From a gamma proteobacterium endosymbiont of Lamellibrachia anaximandri (GTDB taxonomy: Bacteria > Pseudomonadota > Gammaproteobacteria > Chromatiales > Chromatiaceae): DNA of 64,000 bases. Of the stretch, positions 41,511-49,896 are shown piece after piece. The stretch's first letter is position 1; every line of letters starts with the position of its first letter. A model generated the notes under the pieces. It did no database searches. It saw only the letters and a list, made by a program, of their open reading frames with translations, and was not told the origin of the DNA. Where the stretch lies: contig JAESPE010000002.1 in NCBI GenBank assembly GCA_016756835.1, forward strand, positions 20,001 to 84,000, in the 5' to 3' direction. Made by a program: the position numbers and the translations under genes.

Positions 41511-42322
41511 TACTGCGCAGTGGCGTTGATCTCGGCCTTGTCATTATCGAATCCCAGTTTGTAACCCAGGGAGACGTGGTGAAAACGCGCGTTGCTGAAG
41601 TCGTCATGGATGGCAAAACCAAAATTGTAAACCTGGCCTTTTGCCAGCGGCAGATCACCCGGTTTGCCGGTCTCAAGCTTACGCTTCATCACCAGGGTCC
41701 AGATACCACCCTCCAATGCTGCGGTCATCTCTGCCGCCTCGCCGCCGCTCATGGTGCGCTGCTCCAGGATATGGCCATCCTCGACCTCACTCTTGCCGGA
41801 TTTATAGCGGACCAACTCCATATATTTGTGGGCGTCCATCTCTGCCTGCAGTTCATCCGCACTCTTCAACTTGTCCCAACCACCGCGCTTCTTGCCACGG
41901 CGACCTTTAACCTCAATCTTAGTACGGCTCTCCTCGATATACTTGGTCAGGCCCTGGGAAAGGTCGAGCTGCTGAGCTACCGGGCTGCCATTTGCAGTCT
42001 CTGCATCCGGAGCATGGGGCATGGAGCGAATATCGTGGTGACAGGTGCCCCAGCAACCGGACCGATCAGCGTACTTCACCTTGTCGGTGGCAAACATCAC
42101 CGCCAGCTTCATGGGGTTCTCCGGGTCCATCTTGCCGCCCTCAACGAAGGGCACAGGCGCATGTTCGGAATCCTCCCAACTGAAGCGGAGATAGAGGTTC
42201 TCTCCGTCATGGGTCGACTCGACATTGACCGGAATACTGCCACGCTTACCTGGGATGGGGGTCTTCTCCGCCTTCTGACCTGTGACCATCTTCTCGCCCA
42301 TTGCGGCGGTCTCCTTATCATG
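41510..42322 (-). CDS. Downstream segment of the NirT-like fusion after an in-frame TGA: second ethylbenzene-dehydrogenase-type haem-binding module; reinitiation candidate ATG at 42301
   Basis: Open frame continues from 42322 to 41510 and closely copies the first module (HDKETAAMGEKMVTGQKAEKTPIPGKRGSIPVNV...). Confidence 0.85.
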   Translation of the reverse strand, partial: HDKETAAMGEKMVTGQKAEKTPIPGKRGSIPVNVESTHDGENLYLRFSWEDSEHAPVPFVEGGKMDPENPMKLAVMFATDKVKYADRSGCWGTCHHDIRSMPHAPDAETANGSPVAQQLDLSQGLTKYIEESRTKIEVKGRRGKKRGGWDKLKSADELQAEMDAHKYMELVRYKSGKSEVEDGHILEQRTMSGGEAAEMTAALEGGIWTLVMKRKLETGKPGDLPLAKGQVYNFGFAIHDDFSNARFHHVSLGYKLGFDNDKAEINATAQ

Positions 42323-44344
42323 TCAGGTAGTACAACGATCTCCTGCCTTGATAAAAGGACGCGCACCGCCATGATCCTTGCCGGTCAGCATCCACTCCAT
42401 GGAGGTCTGACCGGGGTAGAAGATGGTAATCTCGCGACTGGCTGCCTTGCTCCAGTCCACATCGATACCGCTGGTTGCGGCGGGTGCAGACGCAATTGGT
42501 ACCACCGCCGCTGCAGGCGCGGCAGCAGCTGCCTCACGTTTCACAGCATTGATCTCGATCTTGGGATCTTCGTTGTCAAAACCGATCTTGTAGCCCAGGG
42601 AGACGTGGTGAAAACGGGCATCGGTATGGTCGTCATGGATGGCAAAACCCAGATTATAGACCTGGTCCAGCGTCAGACTCAGATCACCGGGCTTGTCGGA
42701 TTTTAGCTTGCGCTTCATAACAATGATCCAGGTGTTGCCCTCCTTGCGGGCATCCACCGCGAAACCCTGACCACCGTTCATCAGACGCTGTGACAGAATA
42801 TCTCCATCCTCGGTCTCGCCCTTGCCGGATTTATAACGCAGCAGGTCCATATATTTATGGGCATCCATCTCCGCTTTCAGCTCATCCGCGCTCTTCAGCT
42901 TGTCCCAACCACCCCGTTTCTTGCCTCGACGCCCTTTGACCTCGACCTTGGTACGGCTCTCTTCAATATACTTGGTCAGCCCCTGAGACAGATCAAGTTC
43001 CTGTGCAACCGGACTGCCCTTCGCAGTATCTGCATCCGGAGCATGCGGCATGGTGCGCAGATCATGGTGACAGGTTCCCCAGCAGCCGGACCGGTCAGCA
43101 TACTTCACCTTGTCGGTGGCAAACATGACGGCCAGTTTCATGGGATTTTCCGGATCCATCTTGCCGCCTTCCACGAAGGGAACCGGCACATGGTCCGTAT
43201 CTTCCCACTCAAAGCGCAGATAGAGATTTTCCGTATCGTGGGCCGCCTGCACATTGACAGGAATACTGCCACGCTTGCCGGGAATGGGTGTCGGCTCCGC
43301 CTTCTGACCGGTGACCATCTTCTCACCCATGGCCGCGGCTTCCCTGTCGTGACAGGTAGTACAACGATCGCCTGCCTTGATGAATGGACGTGCGCCACCA
43401 TGGTCCTTGCCGGTCAACATCCACTCCATGGAGGTCTGCCCCGGATAGAAGACAGTGATATTACGCGTTGGCACATCGCCCCAGTCAATACCGAAACCGG
43501 CAACCGGGGCTGCCGCCGCGCTTGCAGCAGGCACTTCACCCGCCTGTTGCGTCTTGTAGGCAGCCAGCGCATCCGCAACGGCTTTATCCAGCCGTGCCTT
43601 TTCGGCCTTCTTGGCTGCCACCTTGACCTCACGGGCCTTCTTCTTCGCAGCCTGCTCCGCTTCAGCCTCGGCAGCCTCTTTGGCTTCGACCCTTTTCAGA
43701 CCTTCGAGAAACATCTCAGGCACTTGCCGGACAAACGAGGGCTCTGGCGCCTCCAGCTCCTCCAGCTCCTCATCGGAGAGCAGATCACGCACATGTTTGT
43801 GAGCAATGCCCTTGTGACAGTCGATACAGGTCTGGCCGGTTCTAAAGGCATTCAGATGCTGATTTCTCGCCCGGGGTTTCTGAAACTCCGGGTTCATGGA
43901 TTCAAAATTGTGACAGTTGCGGCACTCGCGGGAGTCGGTGCTCTTCATCGTATCCCAGACCCGCTTCGCCATGGTCAGGCGGTGCTCGTCGAACTTTTCA
44001 GGGGTATCCACGGTCCCCAGAATCTTGTGGTAGATCTCATTACTGGCCTGAATCTTCCGCACCATCTTGTGTACCCAGGGATCAGGGACATGGCAATCAG
44101 AGCAGGCCGCCCTGACACCGGTACGATTGGAATAGTGAATACTCGGCTTGTACTCCTCGTAGACATTCTCCTCCATCTCGTGGCAGCTAACACAGAATTC
44201 GAGGGTATTGGTCGCCTCCATTGCGGTGTTAAAGCCACCCCAGAAGATGATGCCACCGATAAAAAACAGCAGTGCGCCACCCACGGTTGTGCCAAGAATG
44301 AATCGACGGGATGCCAAGCTGGGTTTTTTAATCTGATCTGCCAT
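42323..44344 (-). CDS. NapC/NirT-type tetrahaem cytochrome fused to an ethylbenzene-dehydrogenase-type haem-binding module and the start of a second module
   Basis: CVSCH, CSDCH, CRNCH, CIDCH in the NirT part; then CTTCH and CX3CH (CWGTCH) in module 1; stops at TGA (42323-42325) where module 1 has TGT of CTTCH. Confidence 0.88.
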   Translation of the reverse strand: MADQIKKPSLASRRFILGTTVGGALLFFIGGIIFWGGFNTAMEATNTLEFCVSCHEMEENVYEEYKPSIHYSNRTGVRAACSDCHVPDPWVHKMVRKIQASNEIYHKILGTVDTPEKFDEHRLTMAKRVWDTMKSTDSRECRNCHNFESMNPEFQKPRARNQHLNAFRTGQTCIDCHKGIAHKHVRDLLSDEELEELEAPEPSFVRQVPEMFLEGLKRVEAKEAAEAEAEQAAKKKAREVKVAAKKAEKARLDKAVADALAAYKTQQAGEVPAASAAAAPVAGFGIDWGDVPTRNITVFYPGQTSMEWMLTGKDHGGARPFIKAGDRCTTCHDREAAAMGEKMVTGQKAEPTPIPGKRGSIPVNVQAAHDTENLYLRFEWEDTDHVPVPFVEGGKMDPENPMKLAVMFATDKVKYADRSGCWGTCHHDLRTMPHAPDADTAKGSPVAQELDLSQGLTKYIEESRTKVEVKGRRGKKRGGWDKLKSADELKAEMDAHKYMDLLRYKSGKGETEDGDILSQRLMNGGQGFAVDARKEGNTWIIVMKRKLKSDKPGDLSLTLDQVYNLGFAIHDDHTDARFHHVSLGYKIGFDNEDPKIEINAVKREAAAAAPAAAVVPIASAPAATSGIDVDWSKAASREITIFYPGQTSMEWMLTGKDHGGARPFIKAGDRCTT

Positions 44345-44385
44345 TTGCTTACCGTTTTACACGAGGAGAAAAAAGGCGAAAAAAC

Positions 44386-44412
44386 GCGGGCATGGAGTGC
44401 CTCCATGCCCGC
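44386..44412 (-). terminator. Strong terminator between nirS and the nirT-like gene
   Basis: GCGGGCATGGAG-TGC-CTCCATGCCCGC, 12-bp perfect stem; minus-strand GTTTTTTCGCC follows. Confidence 0.85.
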
Positions 44413-44444
44413 TTTCGGTGTTACCCGAAGTTATGCAACCCTGA

Positions 44445-46073
44445 TCAGGTTACGTGGTTAACGCGGTTGTAGACGTTAAACTTACCGGTCGGAGCGTAGA
44501 GACCCTTGATGCGTGCCTTCTCCTTGAGAGTCTTGGCATCGAAGATGATGATCTGACCGTTGGGCTTCTTGCTGTCCTTGCGGTTCCAGACAGAGGTCCA
44601 TACTTCAGATCCGTCACTGCTGAACTCGATATGAACGGCTGCATAGCCTTCAACCTCGGTCAGACGAATGGTCTTGACGATCTCACGAGTCTTCTTGGAG
44701 ATTACCTGGATCGACTGCTGAACTTCCGGCTCAGGGTGTTTGGTCTGATCCGCCCAGTAGTAGTCAGACTTCGGATGGGTGCGAATGAATACGCCAGCAC
44801 CGTCGGTCTCGACCTCGTAGCAGATCTTCCAGGCCTGATCGGGATGACCCTTGGGATCATTACCCCAAGCGGTAACCTTGCCTACACCCAGATGGGTCGT
44901 GCCGCCTACAGGACCACACTTGGGGTCGATCCAGTTGGCGCCGGGACCGGGATGAGGCTTCTTGTCCACATCGATCATCGCTTCCAGTTTCTGGGTCTTG
45001 GTGTCAATCACCACCATCTTGTCGGAGGCGTTGGCAGCAATCTGGAAGTAACGATTGCTTGGATCGTAGAAACCGTCGTGCAGGTACTTGGCGGAGTCGA
45101 TCTTGGTCATCTTCAGGTTGTCGATGTCGCTGTAGTCCACCTGCCACATCTGACCCAGCTCCTTCATGGAAACCAGCCAGGTCGGCGCCATCGGTGTGTC
45201 GTATACCGCTGCGACACGAGACTCGTTGACATACTCGCCATCGACATTCACGCCACGGGCAGAGACGACTTTCAGCGGCTCCATGGTCTTGGCATCGAGG
45301 ATAACGAAGTGAGGTGGCCAGTAACCGCCACCGATGACGTATTTGCCGTCACCGGACACGGCAACATCGCGAGCGTCATAGGCAACCTGCACCTGAGCCA
45401 CTTTCATCTTGTCAGGCATGGCCCACAGATCGACCTTGGTCATCATGCCGTCACGACCCATGATGTACCAGAAGCGACCGGGATCTTTTGCATGAAGAGT
45501 GTTGTGGTGCTCTACCGCTTTCAGTACATGTACTGCATAGCCGGTCGGAATGTGTGCAACAATTTCTTTCGTGTCACCATCAATGATCGCAATCTTGCCT
45601 ACATCACGCTCGATAACCAGGAAGAAATTCTCCCAGTTGCGGCCGTGCATCGGCTTGGTAGGATAATCCTTGGGTTCGACGTAAACCTTGTGACGTTCCT
45701 TCATCAGGGCAAGAGACATCTCCGGCGGGACCGGCGGTTCCTGCTGGATGTACTTGGCCATCAGGCTGATCTCTGCCTTCGACATGATGTCATCGAAGTT
45801 GTTCATACCACCTTCTGTACCGTAGGTGATAATCTTTTCAAGACGCGTCTGTCCCAGCTTTATGGTGCTCTTCGGCTCAAGGCTCTTGCCGGTAGCACCC
45901 TTACGCAAGGTGCCGTGGCAACCCGCGCAACGCTGGAAATAAATCGTCTTCCCTTTTTCAAAGTCTGCTTCCGACATGGTTGGCGCTGCCGCAGTTGCGT
46001 TTACAGCGAAACCTGACGTCGCGACACCAAGGGCAAAGCCCAGGGCTGAAAGTGTAAATGTGGTTTTCTTCAT
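44445..46073 (-). CDS. nirS: Cytochrome cd1 nitrite reductase
   Basis: CAGCHGTLRKGATGKSLEP, MHGRNWENFFLVIERDVGKIAIIDGDTKEIVAHIPTGYAVH, d1 propeller. Confidence 0.97.
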   Translation of the reverse strand: MKKTTFTLSALGFALGVATSGFAVNATAAAPTMSEADFEKGKTIYFQRCAGCHGTLRKGATGKSLEPKSTIKLGQTRLEKIITYGTEGGMNNFDDIMSKAEISLMAKYIQQEPPVPPEMSLALMKERHKVYVEPKDYPTKPMHGRNWENFFLVIERDVGKIAIIDGDTKEIVAHIPTGYAVHVLKAVEHHNTLHAKDPGRFWYIMGRDGMMTKVDLWAMPDKMKVAQVQVAYDARDVAVSGDGKYVIGGGYWPPHFVILDAKTMEPLKVVSARGVNVDGEYVNESRVAAVYDTPMAPTWLVSMKELGQMWQVDYSDIDNLKMTKIDSAKYLHDGFYDPSNRYFQIAANASDKMVVIDTKTQKLEAMIDVDKKPHPGPGANWIDPKCGPVGGTTHLGVGKVTAWGNDPKGHPDQAWKICYEVETDGAGVFIRTHPKSDYYWADQTKHPEPEVQQSIQVISKKTREIVKTIRLTEVEGYAAVHIEFSSDGSEVWTSVWNRKDSKKPNGQIIIFDAKTLKEKARIKGLYAPTGKFNVYNRVNHVT

Positions 46074-46182
46074 CTAGTTGAGTCTCCATCAAGGCCATCG
46101 ATTATGAAGATTTGGGCAAAACCCCGTACTTTCGTGGGTTTAGTCACGGGCAGACGATAACGCCGGGAAGGAATACCACTCT

Positions 46183-46196
46183 TTGACATGAATCAA
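46183..46196. promoter_or_regulatory. FNR/DNR-type palindrome upstream of nirS
   Basis: TTGAC-ATGA-ATCAA, about 110 nt upstream of the nirS ATG. Confidence 0.75.
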
Positions 46197-46410
46197 ACGC
46201 GTTTTTTATTGCTGGGTGGCAATCAGCTTTTCAAACGTAAAAAAAAGTGAACCGCTCACGGAAAATACCAAGCCTATTCCTATAAAAACCACCGTATCTC
46301 AGTATATTAGCAAGGGTTAATTCATTTACTACAACTCAAGCCACCGATCTTCGGAGCGTAAATTTCTGATAATTGTCAGACAACGCAAGAAACCCCAATC
46401 CTAATTCTTA

Positions 46411-46424
46411 TTGACCTGCGTCAA
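46411..46424. promoter_or_regulatory. FNR/DNR-type palindrome in the nirS-hemerythrin intergenic region
   Basis: TTGAC-CTGC-GTCAA, about 192 nt upstream of the hemerythrin ATG. Confidence 0.6.
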
Positions 46425-46615
46425 TAAAAACCGGTGTTTTTTTGCAACCCATTGGCCGTCTGCTTTCCCCTCCCCCAAGTTGAGAATAGCTTTTTCCAAT
46501 GAAAAACCTGCCAATTTAACCCGCATCACGCCGAAGGGTTTCTGAAATATCACAAAGTGGCCTAGAATGTAGGCTGATTTCACGAACAATAATCGATCAA
46601 GCTGGAAATTAAGGC

Positions 46616-47179
46616 ATGAAAAAATTAAAAACACTGCTGTTAGTCGCCATCATCGGTCTCCTGGTGGTTGCTGCGGGACTGGGATTCCTTTTTGGATTCG
46701 ACAACCCGGTTGCATGGATATTGATCGGCATGGTGATTCTGATCCCCTTCATCTATAACTGGAAGGTTCGCTCGGACCAGCTGGTGTGGAAAGATTCATA
46801 CAGCGTCGGCATCGCACAACTGGACGATGACCACAAGAAACTGATCGAGCTTTTGAACAAATTCCAGACAGCGTATGAGTATCACACCGGCGAAGAGTTC
46901 GAGCGCAAGGCGCTGGAAGAGCTGGTGGACTACACTAAATATCACTTCGATCATGAAGAGAAGTTGCTGCAGGACAACAACTATCCGGACTTCGCCGCCC
47001 ACAAGGATCAGCATGTAGCAATGATTGCCGAAGTTGAGCGTTTCGTGGAGGACTACCAGGTACGGGGACATGAAGCACTGGAAGGTGTCGCCCAGTATCT
47101 CCAGGGCTGGCTGATCAACCACATCAACGGCACTGACAAACAGTACACCTCTCACCTTCAGGAGAAAGGGGTCAACTGA
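46616..47179 (+). CDS. Membrane-anchored bacteriohemerythrin
   Basis: Two N-terminal TMs, then [21 protein letters not shown]...[28 protein letters not shown]...[12 protein letters not shown]. Confidence 0.92.
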   Translation: MKKLKTLLLVAIIGLLVVAAGLGFLFGFDNPVAWILIGMVILIPFIYNWKVRSDQLVWKDSYSVGIAQLDDDHKKLIELLNKFQTAYEYHTGEEFERKALEELVDYTKYHFDHEEKLLQDNNYPDFAAHKDQHVAMIAEVERFVEDYQVRGHEALEGVAQYLQGWLINHINGTDKQYTSHLQEKGVN

Positions 47180-47187
47180 GCCGCACC

Positions 47188-47634
47188 ATGCAGATCTGGG
47201 TCGATGCAGACGCCTGCCCGAAGGTCATCAAGGAGATCCTCTATCGGGCCGCCGAACGGGTGCAGATACCGCTGATCCTGGTGGCAAACCAGCCACTCAG
47301 TACGCCCCCCTCCCGTTATATCAAGACCATCCGGGTCGGATCTGGGTTCGACGTGGCTGACAACGAGATCGTCAAGCGTCTGCTGCCGGGTGACCTGGTG
47401 ATCACGGCCGACATTCCTCTGGCAGCCGAGATCATCGAGAAAGGCGGCAATGCGATCAATCCCAGGGGAGAGCGTTATACCGAAAACAACATCAAACAGC
47501 GGCTGAGCATGCGCAATTTCATGGACGAACTGCGCGGCAGCGGCGTGGATACCGGCGGCCCGCCGTCATTCAACCACGGTGACCGGCAGGCATTCGCCAA
47601 TCAGCTCGACAGGTTTCTCAAACAGGCGCTATAG
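47188..47634 (+). CDS. YaiI/YqxD family (DUF188) protein
   Basis: [25 protein letters not shown]...[30 protein letters not shown]. Confidence 0.93.
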   Translation: MQIWVDADACPKVIKEILYRAAERVQIPLILVANQPLSTPPSRYIKTIRVGSGFDVADNEIVKRLLPGDLVITADIPLAAEIIEKGGNAINPRGERYTENNIKQRLSMRNFMDELRGSGVDTGGPPSFNHGDRQAFANQLDRFLKQAL

Positions 47635-47679
47635 CGCCCTCTTCTTTCGACGCTGGCATCCGCATAGCGTTAACAGACC

Positions 47680-48621
47680 CTAGCGAAACAAAGTGATGAT
47701 AGCTTGGTTGTTTTTTTCTTCAGCAAGCTGTTGGGCGGTTTTACCCATATCATTTTCTAGTGTTTTATCGGCGCCATTGGCTAAAAGGTACGAGACAATT
47801 TCAGTATTACCTGCTTTTACCGCATAGATGAGAGGTGTAGAGAGGTCCGCATCCTGTAAATTGACATTGGCACGGCGCTCGACAAGATACTTTACGATAT
47901 CAAGATTATTGCTTTCAGCAGCATAGTGAAGGGCGCCAGCGCCAAAGTTATCCTGGAAATTAATATTTTTGATCCTGGGCAGCAGTAATTCTATGCTTTC
48001 ATTCTGTCGTTTATTAATTGCAACCATCAGTGGCGTAAGACCCGCATTATTAGGCACGCAAGGGGTAACCTGACTGCTATACCTAAACAGGGTTTTAACG
48101 ACCTCCGCGTGCCCCGCGTTAATCGCATGCATCAAGGCTGAATTGCCTTTTCGGTCAGATGAACGAACATCTGCCCCAAATTCCAGCAACTGGGCGACGA
48201 TGATGTCGTCCCCCTTTTTTGACGCAATCATCAGTGAATTGAGCCCTGATCGGTTGCGATCATGTACGTTTGCGCCTAACTCGATCAGCAATGCAGTTAT
48301 TTGTGGATGACCATTTTCAGCGGCAAAAATGAGTGCCGTGGAACCTGATTTGGTTCTGGCGTTGACTTCTGCGCCATGAGAAAGCAGGGTTGCGACAATA
48401 TCTGTATTGCCGGATTCTGCGGCAAACATTAGTGGTCTCTTCCCATATTTACCCGGTGCATCTATATTTGCGCCTTTTCTGATCAACGAGCTAAGCTGCT
48501 CTGCTGTTCCCCCTGACGCAACATCACGAAGTTGTTGATCCAGCAAGCTGTCAGCCCATGCTGTCGGACATATAAAGAGAAATGAAATAAGTGCGGTTAA
48601 CAATTTTGTCTGGTTTAGCAT
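47680..48621 (-). CDS. Exported ankyrin-repeat protein
   Basis: Signal peptide MLNQTKLLTALISFLFICPTAWA, then about eight ANK repeats (GKRPLMFAAESGNTDIVATLLSHGAEVN...). Confidence 0.88.
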   Translation of the reverse strand: MLNQTKLLTALISFLFICPTAWADSLLDQQLRDVASGGTAEQLSSLIRKGANIDAPGKYGKRPLMFAAESGNTDIVATLLSHGAEVNARTKSGSTALIFAAENGHPQITALLIELGANVHDRNRSGLNSLMIASKKGDDIIVAQLLEFGADVRSSDRKGNSALMHAINAGHAEVVKTLFRYSSQVTPCVPNNAGLTPLMVAINKRQNESIELLLPRIKNINFQDNFGAGALHYAAESNNLDIVKYLVERRANVNLQDADLSTPLIYAVKAGNTEIVSYLLANGADKTLENDMGKTAQQLAEEKNNQAIITLFR

Positions 48622-48653
48622 GCTAATGCCTCTGGATATTGTACTGCTATGTG

Positions 48654-49439
48654 TCATTGTTCTTGCTTCGCCTTGGGAGCTGTTCTAAAGCCAGATCTGA
48701 AATCTGGATTTCTCCAATCCAGATGATCGGCAAGTAATTCTTTACCCGGTGTCAGGCGGGAAACATAATCGGCAATTGCTGCGAGATCAGAATGACTAAA
48801 GATTTTAAATTGTTCTACCATTTTTTCGTCTGCATTTCTGCGCTTGCCTATTTTCACCCATTGTAATTGTCGTAGCAGATACTTGAAATGCTGCCCATGA
48901 ATACGCGGGTAAAACTCTTTTGCATCGCCTTCACCATTGATACCGTGACACTTTTCGCAGTTTTTGGTATATAGTTTTTTGCCTTCTTCAAGTCGCATGC
49001 CGTAGCCAATGCTGTTATTGGGAACCATCGGCAGCTGCTCAATATAAGCTGATACATCAGCCAAAGCCTGCGTGCCTTTGGCAAACAGGGGTTTTGTAAA
49101 AGGCATCATGGTGGGATTATCACGATTACCTTTATGGATATCAGCAAGCTGTTTTAGTATCACGCTTTGATGTTGTCCGGCAATTTGCGGGAAATATCCG
49201 GATGGTGAACCCCAGCCCTCTGGCGTATGGCAAACTGCGCAGTTATGGTACAGCCTTTTGCCTTTTTCAATATCAGGTGTCGCATCGAGGGCTTTTTGAA
49301 CTGCCTCATCAACTTTTATTGCCCCAGGTTCAGCGCTGGCAACACCGGAAGCAAGAAAAGCCAGACTCAAACTGAAAACCAGCAATAAACGAAACGATGA
49401 CTTTACTATATTAGCGGACAAGGATAATGAATAGATCAT
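48654..49439 (-). CDS. Dihaem cytochrome c4-like protein
   Basis: CAVCHTPEGWGSPSGYFPQIAGQH and CEKCHGINGEGDAKEFYPRIHGQH. Confidence 0.85.
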   Translation of the reverse strand: MIYSLSLSANIVKSSFRLLLVFSLSLAFLASGVASAEPGAIKVDEAVQKALDATPDIEKGKRLYHNCAVCHTPEGWGSPSGYFPQIAGQHQSVILKQLADIHKGNRDNPTMMPFTKPLFAKGTQALADVSAYIEQLPMVPNNSIGYGMRLEEGKKLYTKNCEKCHGINGEGDAKEFYPRIHGQHFKYLLRQLQWVKIGKRRNADEKMVEQFKIFSHSDLAAIADYVSRLTPGKELLADHLDWRNPDFRSGFRTAPKAKQEQ

Positions 49440-49896
49440 AGCGAATGATATCTTTGGTACATAAATAATACTGATTCAGGACTACTTCATAAACGCTAAG
49501 CAGTTACCATATCTACGGGACTCCGACAGCCCAGCACATGCTGCTTATATATCCAATCATGACCAGTGTCAACAAGAGCAGATCCCGCAAGGGTGAGGCT
49601 GGATTCGCGCTCTGTCATCCCAAACGTTCAACTGTTGACAATGCTATTGCGGAGAAACCGCACAGAGCAAACATCTCCGAACCTGTTGACCTTGCCCGTA
49701 TTGTAGAGAAGAATACGCAAACATAAAAATAGAGTGGATATTCCCCTTGCAGCATTAGGATTTATCCGCGCCCGGACAGACTCGCCGTTTGCCGGGAGCA
49801 ATTCAGACAGCCTCCTGCAGTGCCCACGAGCAACCGGGCCAGGGGCTTCGTTTGGTGGCAGATCAATCAAAATCAGAAGGGGCGCCGGGGGAGATA

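Noticed and set aside
42323-42325. Genome-wide reassignment of TGA to an amino acid
   Set aside because: TGA serves as a normal stop elsewhere in the window (e.g. thiD, nirC), so any recoding would be local.
41576-42706. 376-aa plus-strand ORF antisense to the module 1/2 junction
   Set aside because: Shadow ORF spanning the TGA site; the minus frame carries the haem motifs and homology between modules.
42857-44461. 534-aa plus-strand ORF antisense to the NirT fusion
   Set aside because: Shadow ORF opposite a well-supported multihaem gene; no domain signature.
44454-46016. 520-aa plus-strand ORF antisense to nirS
   Set aside because: Mirrors codon structure of the strongly supported nirS; no recognisable protein family; shadow ORF.
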